Assembly (NCBI GenBank): GCA_965203565.1
Contig: OZ241896.1
Span: 558,001 to 622,000, forward strand
DNA from: JAAXGX01 sp965203565
GTDB taxonomy: Bacteria > Acidobacteriota > Vicinamibacteria > Vicinamibacterales > UBA8438
Direction: 5' to 3'
DNA length: 64,000 nucleotides
Position numbers and translations under genes: made by a program. This document shows positions 46,036-54,571 of the stretch, one piece after another; the first letter of the stretch is position 1, and the number at the start of each line of letters is the position of its first letter. Below the pieces are notes generated by a model that saw nothing but the letters and a program-made list of their open reading frames with translations, did not search any database and had not been told where the DNA came from.

Positions 46036-47028
46036 GTGACGACGGGAACGACGAGCATCCTGATGGCCGCCGCCCTGGCGGCCGGCGCGCCGGTTGCGGC
46101 GGCGGCGCAGCCGGGCGGCGGCGGGCCGCGCACGCCGTGGGGCGACCCGGACCTGCAGGGGATCTGGGGCGCGGGCTACATCCTGACGCCGCTCGAACGG
46201 CCCGACGAGTACGAGGGGCGCGAGTTCCTGACCGACGACGAGGCGGCTGCGCTGGAAGGCCGCGCGGCCGGCCCCGGACGGGACCGGCGGGCCGCGCCGG
46301 GGACGGTGGCGGACGTGGAGGGCGCGTACAACGATGCCTACAGCGGGCGCGGCCGGCGTGTGGTCCGGACGCGGCGGACGTCGCTGATCGTCGATCCTCC
46401 GGACGGGAAGATCCCGTTCACTCCCGAGGGCCGCGCCCGGTGGGAGGCCGAAGTCGCGGAGGCGGATCGGATCCGGGATCGGGCCCATCATCCGGAAGAC
46501 CAGCAGGACGACCGGTGCGAAGGGATCACCCTGCCGGTTCAGTACGGCAACGCCCGCGTCTCCGGCGGACACAGCCGGATCGTGCAAAGTCCGGGGCTGG
46601 TGTCGATCTACTACGAGTCGGGGCATCAGGGCGGCCAGTACCGCCACGTCCCGCTCAGCGGCGGCGGGGGCCCGGCGCCTCACGTGCGGCAGTGGTTCGG
46701 CCGGTCGGCCGGCCGCTGGGACGGCGACACCCTCGTGGTGGAGGTCTCCGGCTTCAGCGACCGGACGAGCTTCTACGGGTCGCGCGCCGCCCTGCGCCTC
46801 GTCGAGCGGTTCACCCGCGTCGAGCCGGACCTGATCCTCTATCGGGTGACGATAGAGGACCCGACCGCCTTCTCCCGGCCGTGGACGATGGAGGCGCCGC
46901 TGTCACAACTCGACAACCGGGCGAACCAGATATACGAGTCGGCCTGCCAGGAGGGCAACTACGCGCTGACCAGCATCCTCGCCGGCGAGCGGGTCCTCGA
47001 ACGGGCGGCTCGCGGCGCGAGCAGGTAG
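46036..47028 (+). CDS. Secreted WGDPDLQG-family protein, member 1
   Basis: 330 aa, GTG start with a GGGGGA ribosome site. Sec signal peptide (ILMAAALAAGAPVAAAA). Family hallmarks shared with the genes at 51261, 52300 and 55956: TPWGDPDLQGIWGAG near the mature N-terminus, LIVDPPDGKIPFTPEG, a central Cys (DDRCEGITLPV), GRWDGDTLVVEVSGF, VERFTRVEPDLILYRVTIEDP, and terminal SACQEGNYALTSILAGERV. No catalytic motif known to me. Convergent with the GT-C gene, with only 1 bp between their stops. Confidence 0.8.
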   Translation: MTTGTTSILMAAALAAGAPVAAAAQPGGGGPRTPWGDPDLQGIWGAGYILTPLERPDEYEGREFLTDDEAAALEGRAAGPGRDRRAAPGTVADVEGAYNDAYSGRGRRVVRTRRTSLIVDPPDGKIPFTPEGRARWEAEVAEADRIRDRAHHPEDQQDDRCEGITLPVQYGNARVSGGHSRIVQSPGLVSIYYESGHQGGQYRHVPLSGGGGPAPHVRQWFGRSAGRWDGDTLVVEVSGFSDRTSFYGSRAALRLVERFTRVEPDLILYRVTIEDPTAFSRPWTMEAPLSQLDNRANQIYESACQEGNYALTSILAGERVLERAARGASR

Positions 47029-47029
47029 A

Positions 47030-48697
47030 TCATTTCGGATCCGGGCCGCCGCCGGTTCGTCCGGCAATGCTGAAAGCCGGATTCCCGTTGTTGGGAATTC
47101 TGAAGTTGAGCAGCGTGCATCCCCCGTGATGGAAATCGACCAGCGGGACAAGACTCGCTTGCGCCATCGCCTCGTTGAGCTCGGCCGCCCTGACCGCGGC
47201 TTCGTCGGGACTGTCGCCCCAGGGAGTGGCGCACCAGAACGGAAAGAGCGCCAGGACCGGTCCGGGGAGCCCCTCGACGAGCGCATCGACGTCCTCCGGC
47301 GCGCCGAGCTCCTTGAACTTGGCCACTCGTATCGGATAACCGGCGGCGGTCAGCGGTCTGGAGTCGAATTGCAGCTCCTCCGGAACGATCAGGGTCGTGT
47401 CCGCGGCGGCATGCTCCTGGATCCACGCCACGGCGTTCACGCGACTGTCGCCCGCGACCTGCAGCTGCTGTCTGCTGAACTCGCGGATGGGCGCGTGCAA
47501 TCCCCCTGCGAAGACGCCGAGAAAGACGGCGCCGCCGATCGCCTTTCGATACGCCGGAGTCTTCACACGGCGGATCCAGGGCGCGCGCATCGCCAGCCCG
47601 TGCAGTGAATATACGCCCGCAGCGACCATGACCGCGACAAGCGGAAACACGGGCAATATGTTGCGCTGAAACTCGGCCGACTGCCTTGAAAGAAGGACCG
47701 CCAGCGCGGCCGGAAACGAGGCGAAGACAAGCGCCCGCCGCCAGTCCGACGCCGCAATGGAAACCAGGCCGATCAGGCCGAGCACGAGACCGAGGCCGCC
47801 GAAGTCTCTGGAAAGGGCGTCGACGTAAAACAGCAGGGTGTCGATTCCGGGGTCCCCGCTGTCGCCCGGATGCGTCTCCAAGGCGTAATGCCTCCTTTCC
47901 CTCGAGAGGCTGTTCAGGAAACGCGGCAGTTCGATCACGCTGTAAGGCGTGACAGCGAGGAACGACAGGCCGGACGTCGCCGCGGCGATGACCATCGCCT
48001 CCAGCCGGCGGCCGCGCTCCACGAGCAGCCAGACTGCAATCAGGAGAGGCAGAATCAGAAGGCCGTACGTGTACTTGCTGCCGGCCGCCAGACCGGCGCA
48101 GACCGCCGGCGCGGCGGCGAACCGGCGCGGCGATGCGGGAGAGATCTGCAGGATCGCAGCCATCCCCAGGGTGACGAAGCAGGCGCCGACGATGTCCACG
48201 TTCATGTAGCGCCATGACATGCTGAAGTAATAATTCGAAAGCGCCAGCACGAGCGGCGCGAGCAACAGCGCTCCAGGCCGGCGCAACAGCCGCTGCGCCG
48301 CTGCGCCGCTTGCCGCCAGCGCCACGACCGAGAGCAGCGCGAAAAGTTGCCGTGCTTTCTCGACGACGGGCGGAGCAGTGTAGAACGGAAAGGACACGTC
48401 CCCGATGTTCTCGATTCTCACGCCGTCCTGCAGGTTCAACTCGGGGGCGGCGACGACGTAACCGACGGCCATCGCCGACGCCGCCAGGTATTTGGGAAAG
48501 GATGGATAGTTAAAAGAACCCGGATCAAAGTCCCCGGTCTTCAGTATGTGGCCCGCCCGCCAGGCTATGACTCTTTCGTCAAGGTGCTGCGGATAGGGCA
48601 AGGATGCGGAAATGTGTTCGGCGCGCAGGTGGAAACTCGCGACGCAGATGGCGAGCAGCGCAAGGTGGCGGCAGCCGCGTGGCGTCGCGAGAAGCAT
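47030..48697 (-). CDS. GT-C-type membrane glycosyltransferase-like protein (GT39/ArnT-like)
   Basis: 555 aa from the ATG at 48697, 2 bp after the tlpA-like stop (translational coupling). Opens with a helix (LALLAICVASFHL), then a first periplasmic loop with YPQHLDERVIAWRAGHILKTGDFDP and FNYPSFPKYL, the Asp-Glu and YP features of GT39/ArnT/PMT-type enzymes. About 10-12 membrane helices, then a C-terminal soluble domain (~430-555). Likely transfers a sugar from a polyprenyl donor at the periplasmic side; donor and acceptor unknown. Base composition is slightly less GC-rich than the neighbours. Confidence 0.75.
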   Translation of the reverse strand: MLLATPRGCRHLALLAICVASFHLRAEHISASLPYPQHLDERVIAWRAGHILKTGDFDPGSFNYPSFPKYLAASAMAVGYVVAAPELNLQDGVRIENIGDVSFPFYTAPPVVEKARQLFALLSVVALAASGAAAQRLLRRPGALLLAPLVLALSNYYFSMSWRYMNVDIVGACFVTLGMAAILQISPASPRRFAAAPAVCAGLAAGSKYTYGLLILPLLIAVWLLVERGRRLEAMVIAAATSGLSFLAVTPYSVIELPRFLNSLSRERRHYALETHPGDSGDPGIDTLLFYVDALSRDFGGLGLVLGLIGLVSIAASDWRRALVFASFPAALAVLLSRQSAEFQRNILPVFPLVAVMVAAGVYSLHGLAMRAPWIRRVKTPAYRKAIGGAVFLGVFAGGLHAPIREFSRQQLQVAGDSRVNAVAWIQEHAAADTTLIVPEELQFDSRPLTAAGYPIRVAKFKELGAPEDVDALVEGLPGPVLALFPFWCATPWGDSPDEAAVRAAELNEAMAQASLVPLVDFHHGGCTLLNFRIPNNGNPAFSIAGRTGGGPDPK

Positions 48698-48699
48698 TT

Positions 48700-49614
48700 T
48701 TATTGCCGACCTGCAAAGGGACCTTCGACTGCTTTTCGATCCAGCCGCCAGTCGGCGCCGACGATTTCGGCGACCACCCGCTCGGCGAGCGGCGGGCTGA
48801 TCCCGCACGAGGCGTCGTTGATGCGGCATTGCGCCAGCGTCAGCGAGCAGCCGCAGGGACACCCGTCCTCGTTGAGGCGCTGCAGGACCTGCTCCTTCTG
48901 CCGCGGCGTCAGTTCCGACAGGTCGAGTCCGGGGATGCTGGTGGCGTGGGCCGCGTTGACGAGGCGCGTGGTGTCGTTCCCGTCGATCAGATCGACGTCG
49001 ACCGCGGTCGGGAGCGCCGTGAGGTAACGGACCTCCTGCTCGAACACGGCCGGGCTGATCAGCCCCACGTGGGTCTGTGCAATCCGGCCCTCCGGGTCGA
49101 CGACAAACGACGTGGGGAGCGCGAAGACGCCGGGGAACCGCCGGTTGATCTCCTCGGTCGCCATGACGATCGGATAGTTGATCCCCATCTCGCCTGCGAA
49201 CGTCTCGACCGCCGCCGCGCCGCCTTCGTCGGTCGAGACGCCGATCACCTGCAACTGGTCGGGGTAGCGGTCCTGCAGCGCGATCAGGTCCGGTATCTCC
49301 TGCCGGCACGGTCCGCACCAGGTGGCCCAGAAGTTCACCAGCGCCACCTTCCCGCGCCAGTCGCGCGTCGAGATCGTCCGGCCGTCGAGCGTCCGCATCG
49401 TCAGATCCTCGACCGGGACCGGCTCGCGGAGCAGCTCGATCGTCATCCCGCCGTCCGGCAGCGGATGGACCGGTTCGGGCGCGGGCGGCGCAGGGTCGCC
49501 GGACGGCCCGCAGCCGGCGGCCGGAAGAGCAGCGCCGGCGGCGGCGAGGACGGCGACCGTGAAGGCGCCCGCCGTGGCGGCGCGTGCGGGAAGACGTCGC
49601 GGAAGACGTTTCAT
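48700..49614 (-). CDS. TlpA-like thioredoxin lipoprotein with Cys-rich C-terminal domain
   Basis: 304 aa. Signal peptide with lipobox PAAGC (Cys35). TlpA/ResA-type thioredoxin domain at residues ~65-205 with active site WCGPC (Cys100, Cys103) and cis-Pro region VFALPTSFVVD. After it comes an unusual C-terminal domain: LTPRQKEQVLQRLNEDGCPCGCSLTLAQC ... CGISPPLAERVV, with five or more cysteines. Probably a periplasmic reductase for cytochrome c maturation or other thiol clients. Coupled to the GT-C gene downstream. Confidence 0.86.
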   Translation of the reverse strand: MKRLPRRLPARAATAGAFTVAVLAAAGAALPAAGCGPSGDPAPPAPEPVHPLPDGGMTIELLREPVPVEDLTMRTLDGRTISTRDWRGKVALVNFWATWCGPCRQEIPDLIALQDRYPDQLQVIGVSTDEGGAAAVETFAGEMGINYPIVMATEEINRRFPGVFALPTSFVVDPEGRIAQTHVGLISPAVFEQEVRYLTALPTAVDVDLIDGNDTTRLVNAAHATSIPGLDLSELTPRQKEQVLQRLNEDGCPCGCSLTLAQCRINDASCGISPPLAERVVAEIVGADWRLDRKAVEGPFAGRQ

Positions 49615-49708
49615 GAGATCAGGCGCTTCGGGCGCCGCCCCCTGCGGCGGTTCATTGTACCGCCTGTTCCGGCCGCACGGGCAGCAAGAGCATCCTGGTT
49701 CGAAAGCG

Positions 49709-49762
49709 GTCAGCCGGGCTCCTCACCGCTCTCGGCGCGACGCGGGGTTCCGCCACGGGCTG
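49709..49762 (+). repeat. Right-half fragment of the MITE-like element
   Basis: GTCAGCCGGG, CTCACCGCTCTCGGCGCGA and the terminal GGTTCCGCCACGGGCTG match the last ~54 bp of the element. The last 22 bp are the exact reverse complement of the solo end at 44853. It lies 14 bp from the stop of the YfcC-like gene in a 162-bp gap; the rest of the gap shows nothing recognisable. Confidence 0.75.
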
Positions 49763-49776
49763 CAAGGATCCGAGGA

Positions 49777-51156
49777 TCACCGGTAGCCGAACTCGACGGC
49801 CGCCGCGAGGGCGAGCGCTGCGACGACGTACAGCTTGAGCAGCAGGGGCGCGACGAAGGCGACCCAGCGTTGGTACGGGATCCGGGCGAGCGCCAGCATC
49901 CCCATCAGCAGCGCGTTGGTCGGGACCAGCATGTTCGTGAAGCCGTCGCCGAACTGGTAGGCGAGCACCGCGGTCTGGCGCGTGACCCCGGTCAGGTCGG
50001 CGAGCGGCGCCATGATCGGCATCGTCACGTACGCCTGCCCCGAGCCGGACGGGATGAACAGGTTGCAGACCGTCTGCGCCGCGAGCATGCCGATTGCGGC
50101 GGCGTGGGCCGGCAGCGAGCCGAGCGGCGCGGCCAGCCAGTGGACGATCGTGTCGATGACGCGCGCGTCGGCCAGCAGCACCTGGATCGTCCGGGCGAAA
50201 CCGATGAGGAGCGCGGACGGCGTCATCTCCGCCGCCCCGGCGAGGAACGCGCGCGCCGCCGCGTTCGGCCCGACCCCGCCGGCCAGCGCCGCCAGCAGCC
50301 CGATGGCGAGGAATACGGCCGACAACTCGGCCAGATACCAGCCGCGGGCCACCGCGCCGTGGACGAACAGGGCGACTCCGGCGACCAGGATCAGGACGAC
50401 TCCGGTGCGCCGCCAGGTAAGCGGCAAGCCGGCCGCCGTCTCGAAGCCGTGCGCGTAGTCGACGTCCGCCACGAGGCTCGACCCGGGATCGCGGCGCACG
50501 CGCGCGGCGTAACGCAGGACGTGGTGCGTTCCGACCGCCGCGCAGACCAGCAGCAGCCCCCACCGCACCGGTTGGCCGGAGGTCAGCGGGACGCCCGCGA
50601 CGTCCTGGGCGATCAGCACGGTGAACGGATTGAGCGCCGCGCACGCATAACCGACCCCGGCGCCGGCGTAGACGATCCCGACCGCGACCACGGCGTCGAG
50701 CCGCAACGCCAGGCACATCGCCACCAGGATCGGCACGAACGGCAGGTACTCCTCGGCCATGCCGACGGTCGACGAACCGAGCGCGAACAGCCCGACCAGC
50801 CCGCCGACGAGCCACGCCGGCCGGGACGCCAGCCGCGAGACGGCTGCGCCGACCGCCGCGTCGACCGCGCCGGTGACCACCACGACGCGGATGACGCCGC
50901 CGACGAGGAAGACGAAGAAGATGATTTCCTGCGCCGCCGCCAGGCCGGCGGGAACCGCGGTCAGGAACGCCAGCGGCGGCGGCGGGTCGGCGTCTATCGC
51001 GCGGTAGGTTCCTTGCACGACCTGCCGGCCGTCCCGCTCGAACTCGCCGGCCGGGATCGCCCAGCTCGCCGCCTGCGCGAGCACGATCAGCGCGAAGACG
51101 AGAACGAGCGAGTCGGGAAAGCGGCGCGGGAACGCGGCCTCGCGAGCAGGCGACAA
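49777..51156 (-). CDS. YfcC-family inner-membrane transporter
   Basis: 459 aa, start probably a TTG at 51156 (no nearby ATG). Hydrophobic throughout, about 11-12 helices. Family blocks: AIPAGEFERDGRQVVQGTYR, GVIRVVVVTGAVDAAVG, STVGMAEEYLPFVPI, NPFTVLIAQDVAGVP, LIGFARTIQVLLADARVIDTI, FIPSGSGQAYVTMPIMAPL, GDGFTNMLVPTN. YfcC/DcuC-like proteins are ion-coupled carriers of dicarboxylates or amino acids; the substrate cannot be assigned. Confidence 0.87.
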   Translation of the reverse strand: MSPAREAAFPRRFPDSLVLVFALIVLAQAASWAIPAGEFERDGRQVVQGTYRAIDADPPPPLAFLTAVPAGLAAAQEIIFFVFLVGGVIRVVVVTGAVDAAVGAAVSRLASRPAWLVGGLVGLFALGSSTVGMAEEYLPFVPILVAMCLALRLDAVVAVGIVYAGAGVGYACAALNPFTVLIAQDVAGVPLTSGQPVRWGLLLVCAAVGTHHVLRYAARVRRDPGSSLVADVDYAHGFETAAGLPLTWRRTGVVLILVAGVALFVHGAVARGWYLAELSAVFLAIGLLAALAGGVGPNAAARAFLAGAAEMTPSALLIGFARTIQVLLADARVIDTIVHWLAAPLGSLPAHAAAIGMLAAQTVCNLFIPSGSGQAYVTMPIMAPLADLTGVTRQTAVLAYQFGDGFTNMLVPTNALLMGMLALARIPYQRWVAFVAPLLLKLYVVAALALAAAVEFGYR

Positions 51157-51260
51157 ACTAGGGCCCGCCGTCCAGAGGCGGCTTGAAAAGCCTTCGCATC
51201 AGGTCCCGCCGACGCTCGTCCAGGCGGTGCTCCGGAAGCAGCTCGGAGCGCCGGGGCGGG

Positions 51261-52262
51261 CTACTTCGACGCCGGCGCGGCGGCGGCCTCTTCGGCGCGC
51301 GACCCGCGGAGCGCGTTCGGCAGGAAGTAGTTCCCTTCGTGGCACGCATATTCGTACAGCGACCCGTCGAGCGCCGTCATCGGCATCGACGCCGTCCAGG
51401 AGCCGGTCCACACGGTCGGGTCGGTCACCGTCACCTGGTAGTCGATCGTGTCGGCGTCGATGCGGGTGAACCGCTCGACGACGTGCAGATGCTCGTCGCC
51501 GCCGGAGACGGTGCCGGTCCGCTGCCCGATCCTGTCGTTGAAGTTCGTGCTCTCGACCACCAGCGTGTCGCCGTCCCAGTATCCCCGCGCGTCGCCCAGC
51601 CACTGGCGGATCGCCGGGGAGACGGCCGCCCGTCCACCCGGAGCGTCGTCCAGCGGGATGATCCGGGCGTCGTGGATCATCTCGACGACGATCGCCACGT
51701 GGTCCGGCGTCTGGAGGATCTGGTAGTTGTGGTTGTAGAACCCCGGCGTCATCGCGCCCGGCATGCCGCGGGTGATGCACCGGTCGTAGGTGTTGAAGTC
51801 GGTGTACGTGTCGAAGCTGGCGCCGCCGATCGAGCTGTAGGAGCTCTTCCGGCCGCGCTGCAGCTCCTGCTCGGCCGGCGTCGCCGCCGGCAGCCGGCCG
51901 TCGGCCGGCCGCACGATGAGGGACGTCCGCCTGGACAACTCGCCCTGCTCGAGCCAGTAGTCGTTGTAGAAGCCGACCGGGTCGCCGCTCGGGCGATCGT
52001 CGCTCAGCCCCGCCTCAGGGTTGCGCAGGGCCCATTCCTCGTCGGTCAGCACTTCCTTGCCGGCCAGATCCTCCGGCCGCTCCAGCGGCGTGGTGGTGGT
52101 GTTCGTCCAGACCCCCTGCAGGTCCGGATCGCCCCAGGACGTCACCGGCGGGGACGACGAACCGGCGGCGGCGTCCTGTCCGGCGGCCGGCGGCGGAGCG
52201 AGCAGCAGCAGCAGCAGCACGGCGACCGGCGCGAGCAGCATTCCGACAGCGCGATGGCGCAT
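51261..52262 (-). CDS. Secreted WGDPDLQG-family protein, member 2
   Basis: 333 aa from the ATG at 52262, with AAGGAGG ribosome site. Signal peptide MLLAPVAVLLLLLLAPPPAAG. Shares TSWGDPDLQGVWTN, TPLERPEDLAGKEVLTDEE, RTSLIVRPADGRLP, YDRCITRGMPGAMTPGFYNH, EMIHDARIIPLDD, GYWDGDTLVVESTNF, VVERFTRIDADTIDYQVTV, YEYACHEGNYFLPNALRG. The Cys in DRCI and the Cys-His in ACHEGNY are conserved through the four members. Role unknown. Tandem with the next gene, same strand, 37 bp apart. Confidence 0.82.
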   Translation of the reverse strand: MRHRAVGMLLAPVAVLLLLLLAPPPAAGQDAAAGSSSPPVTSWGDPDLQGVWTNTTTTPLERPEDLAGKEVLTDEEWALRNPEAGLSDDRPSGDPVGFYNDYWLEQGELSRRTSLIVRPADGRLPAATPAEQELQRGRKSSYSSIGGASFDTYTDFNTYDRCITRGMPGAMTPGFYNHNYQILQTPDHVAIVVEMIHDARIIPLDDAPGGRAAVSPAIRQWLGDARGYWDGDTLVVESTNFNDRIGQRTGTVSGGDEHLHVVERFTRIDADTIDYQVTVTDPTVWTGSWTASMPMTALDGSLYEYACHEGNYFLPNALRGSRAEEAAAAPASK

Positions 52263-52299
52263 CACGACCTCCTTGTCCGTCACTTCGTCCGTCACCTCG

Positions 52300-53319
52300 T
52301 CACTTGGACCGTCCCGCCGCCTCGAGGACCCGTTCGCCCGCCAGGATGTTCGGCATGCTGTAGTTCCCCTCGTGACAGGCATATTCGTACAGGTCCCCGT
52401 CGGTCCTGACGAACGGGAACTCGCCCGAGAAGCTGCGCGTCCACCGCGTCGGGTCCTCTATCGTGAACCGGTAGTCGATGGCGTCGTCGCCGACCCGGGT
52501 GAACCGCTCGACGATCCGGATGGTGTCGTCGGTCCGGCCGTTCGACGCCCGCACCTCGATCTCGTCCGCGCCCTGCACCCCCGGCTCGCCTTCCGTCCGC
52601 CGGACGTTGGTCGTTTCGACGACGAGCGTGTCGCCCTCCCAGCGTCCGCGCATGTCGCCCAGGTACTGGCGGATGCGCGGCGGGAGGTGAGGCCGGCCGT
52701 CGAGCGGGATGATCCGGGTGTCGTGGATCATCTCGACCTGGATCGCCACGTAGTCGGGGGTCTGGAAGATCATGTAGGTGTTGTTGTACGGCCCGGGCAT
52801 CATCGGCGGGCCGGCGGACCAGACGATGCAGCGGTCGTTGAGCTGGAAGTCCATCCAGGTGTCGGCCTCGCCGCGGGTCAGCCGCTCCTCGGAGCGCCTG
52901 GCGGCGTGCCGCGCGTACTCGGGCGTCACGGGCGGGATGCGCCCGTCGGGCGGATCGACGATCAGCGACGTGCGCCCGGTCGGCCGGGTGCCAAAGTCGA
53001 GCCAGAAGTTGTTGTAGGCGCCGACGTCGCCGCCGGCCACCGTCTTCTCGGGCGGCGCGTGCAGCAGCCGCTCGTTCCGCTCGACCCGTTCGCGTTCGAG
53101 CGCGACGATCTCGTCCTCGGTCAGAAACTCCCGGTCCGCGAGATCGTCCGGGCGCTGCACCGGCGTGATCGTCTTGTTCGTGTAGGTCCCCATCAGGTCC
53201 GGATCGCCCCACGGAGTCCGGGGCGCGGTCCAGCCGCCCGCGTCCTGACCGGCGGCGGCCGGCGCCGGGCCGGCGAGCGCTACGGCGATCGACCATGCGA
53301 CGAGATGCGACTGCTTCAT
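52300..53319 (-). CDS. Secreted WGDPDLQG-family protein, member 3
   Basis: 339 aa from the ATG at 53319 (MKQSHLVAWSIAVALAG, signal peptide), GGAGG ribosome site. Hallmarks: RTPWGDPDLMGTYTNKTITP, RTSLIVDPPDGRIPPVTPE, NDRCIVWSAGPPMMPGPYNN, EMIHDTRIIPLDG, GRWEGDTLVVETTNV, ERFTRVGDDAIDYRFTIED, YEYACHEGNYSMPNILAGERV. Upstream member of a tandem pair with 51261-52262. Probable periplasmic location; no enzyme motif recognised. Confidence 0.82.
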   Translation of the reverse strand: MKQSHLVAWSIAVALAGPAPAAAGQDAGGWTAPRTPWGDPDLMGTYTNKTITPVQRPDDLADREFLTEDEIVALERERVERNERLLHAPPEKTVAGGDVGAYNNFWLDFGTRPTGRTSLIVDPPDGRIPPVTPEYARHAARRSEERLTRGEADTWMDFQLNDRCIVWSAGPPMMPGPYNNTYMIFQTPDYVAIQVEMIHDTRIIPLDGRPHLPPRIRQYLGDMRGRWEGDTLVVETTNVRRTEGEPGVQGADEIEVRASNGRTDDTIRIVERFTRVGDDAIDYRFTIEDPTRWTRSFSGEFPFVRTDGDLYEYACHEGNYSMPNILAGERVLEAAGRSK

Positions 53320-53341
53320 GGCTGCTGCCTCCACCCGCCGA

Positions 53342-54565
53342 TCATACTCCTCCTCGCCAGTCTTGCGGGCGGCTTTCCGCACGCCGTTGCGCCGCCGCCT
53401 CGCCCGAGCGCATCAGCGCGAACCGCGTGCTGATCGGGCCGATCATCTCGAAGACGGCGACCGCCGCCAGGACCACGGTGGAGACGACCGGGCCGAACGT
53501 GTCGTAGCGCTGCTCGATCGCTATCGTCAGTCCGACCGCCAGTCCCGCCTGCGCCAGCAGCCCGAACCCGAGGAAGTTTCGGACGTTCGGGTCGAGCCGC
53601 AGCCACCGCGCCCCGGCGACCGCGCCGACGAACTTGCCCGCCGAACGGCCGGCCACGTAGACCAGCCCGACCGCGCCCATCGCCGGGACCAGCGTCAGAT
53701 CGAGGTCGGCGCCGGCGATGACGAAGAAGATGGCGTAGAACGGCGGATCGGTGCCGGCCAGCGTCTCGAACAGGCTCCGGCTGCGTGCGGTCAGGTTCAC
53801 CATGGTCGCTCCCACGGCGAGGCTGGCGACGAGCGGCGAGAGCTCGAGCAGGCGGGAGACGCCGACGCAGAGCAGGATCGAGCCGGCGAGCAGGATCAGC
53901 ATCTCGCCGGTCTCGCGCACCCGGGTCGACCAGCCGGCCAGCAGCATGCCGACCAGGTACCCCCAGGCGGCCGAACCGGCAAGCTGCCAGATCAGCGGGA
54001 AGGCGGCCCGGTGGACGGCGTCGAAGAGCGACGCGCCGCCGAGGCCGGACGCAAGGTCGATCGTCGCGGCGGCGGCGGCGTAGGCGGCGATGCAGAACAG
54101 GTTGTTGACGGCGATGATCCCGAGCAGGTTCTCGGTCACCGGCCCGGCGCTGTCGCATTCGCGGATCACCATCAGCGTGGAGGCGGGGGCGGTGGCGATG
54201 GCGACCGCCCCGAGCAGCAGGGCGACCTGCCACGGCTGGCCCAGGACCAGGACGCCGGCCGTGACCAGCGCCGCCGCCAGCACCGATTCGATCAGCGTGA
54301 GCTGAAGGAACTGCCGGCCGAGGCGGCGGAACCGCGAGAACTCGAAGACCGATCCGATCGAGAACAGGATCAGCCCGAGCGCCACCTCGCTCAGCACTTC
54401 GAGCGCGAGCAGGTTCTCGGCCGACACCCAACCGAGGATCGACGGGCCGAGCGCGATGCCGGCCAGGATGTACCCGGTGACTTCCGGTATCCGCACCACC
54501 TTGACCAGGTGTCCGGCCAGCAGCGCCAGCAGCAGGATGAGGCCGAGCGAGGTCAGCTCGTCCAT
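53342..54565 (-). CDS. CPA2-type cation/proton antiporter
   Basis: 407 aa. Na+/H+ exchanger (KefB-like) membrane domain of about 12 helices with no C-terminal TrkA-N domain. Motifs: RIPEVTGYILAGIALGPSILG, LSEVALGLILFSIG, AIATAPASTLMVIRE (the acidic/Thr ion site differs from the usual ND pair), FFVIAGADLDL, GLLAQAGLAVGLTIAI. Separated by 6 bp from the PDZ gene upstream, so the two are probably co-transcribed. Confidence 0.88.
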   Translation of the reverse strand: MDELTSLGLILLLALLAGHLVKVVRIPEVTGYILAGIALGPSILGWVSAENLLALEVLSEVALGLILFSIGSVFEFSRFRRLGRQFLQLTLIESVLAAALVTAGVLVLGQPWQVALLLGAVAIATAPASTLMVIRECDSAGPVTENLLGIIAVNNLFCIAAYAAAAATIDLASGLGGASLFDAVHRAAFPLIWQLAGSAAWGYLVGMLLAGWSTRVRETGEMLILLAGSILLCVGVSRLLELSPLVASLAVGATMVNLTARSRSLFETLAGTDPPFYAIFFVIAGADLDLTLVPAMGAVGLVYVAGRSAGKFVGAVAGARWLRLDPNVRNFLGFGLLAQAGLAVGLTIAIEQRYDTFGPVVSTVVLAAVAVFEMIGPISTRFALMRSGEAAAQRRAESRPQDWRGGV

Positions 54566-54571
54566 GGCGGG

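Noticed and set aside
44853..49762. A composite transposon bounded by the two solo inverted ends
   Set aside because: The outer 4-bp flanks (GTAG and CAAG) do not match, there is no transposase inside, and gene content looks ordinary for the region; kept only as a weak possibility.
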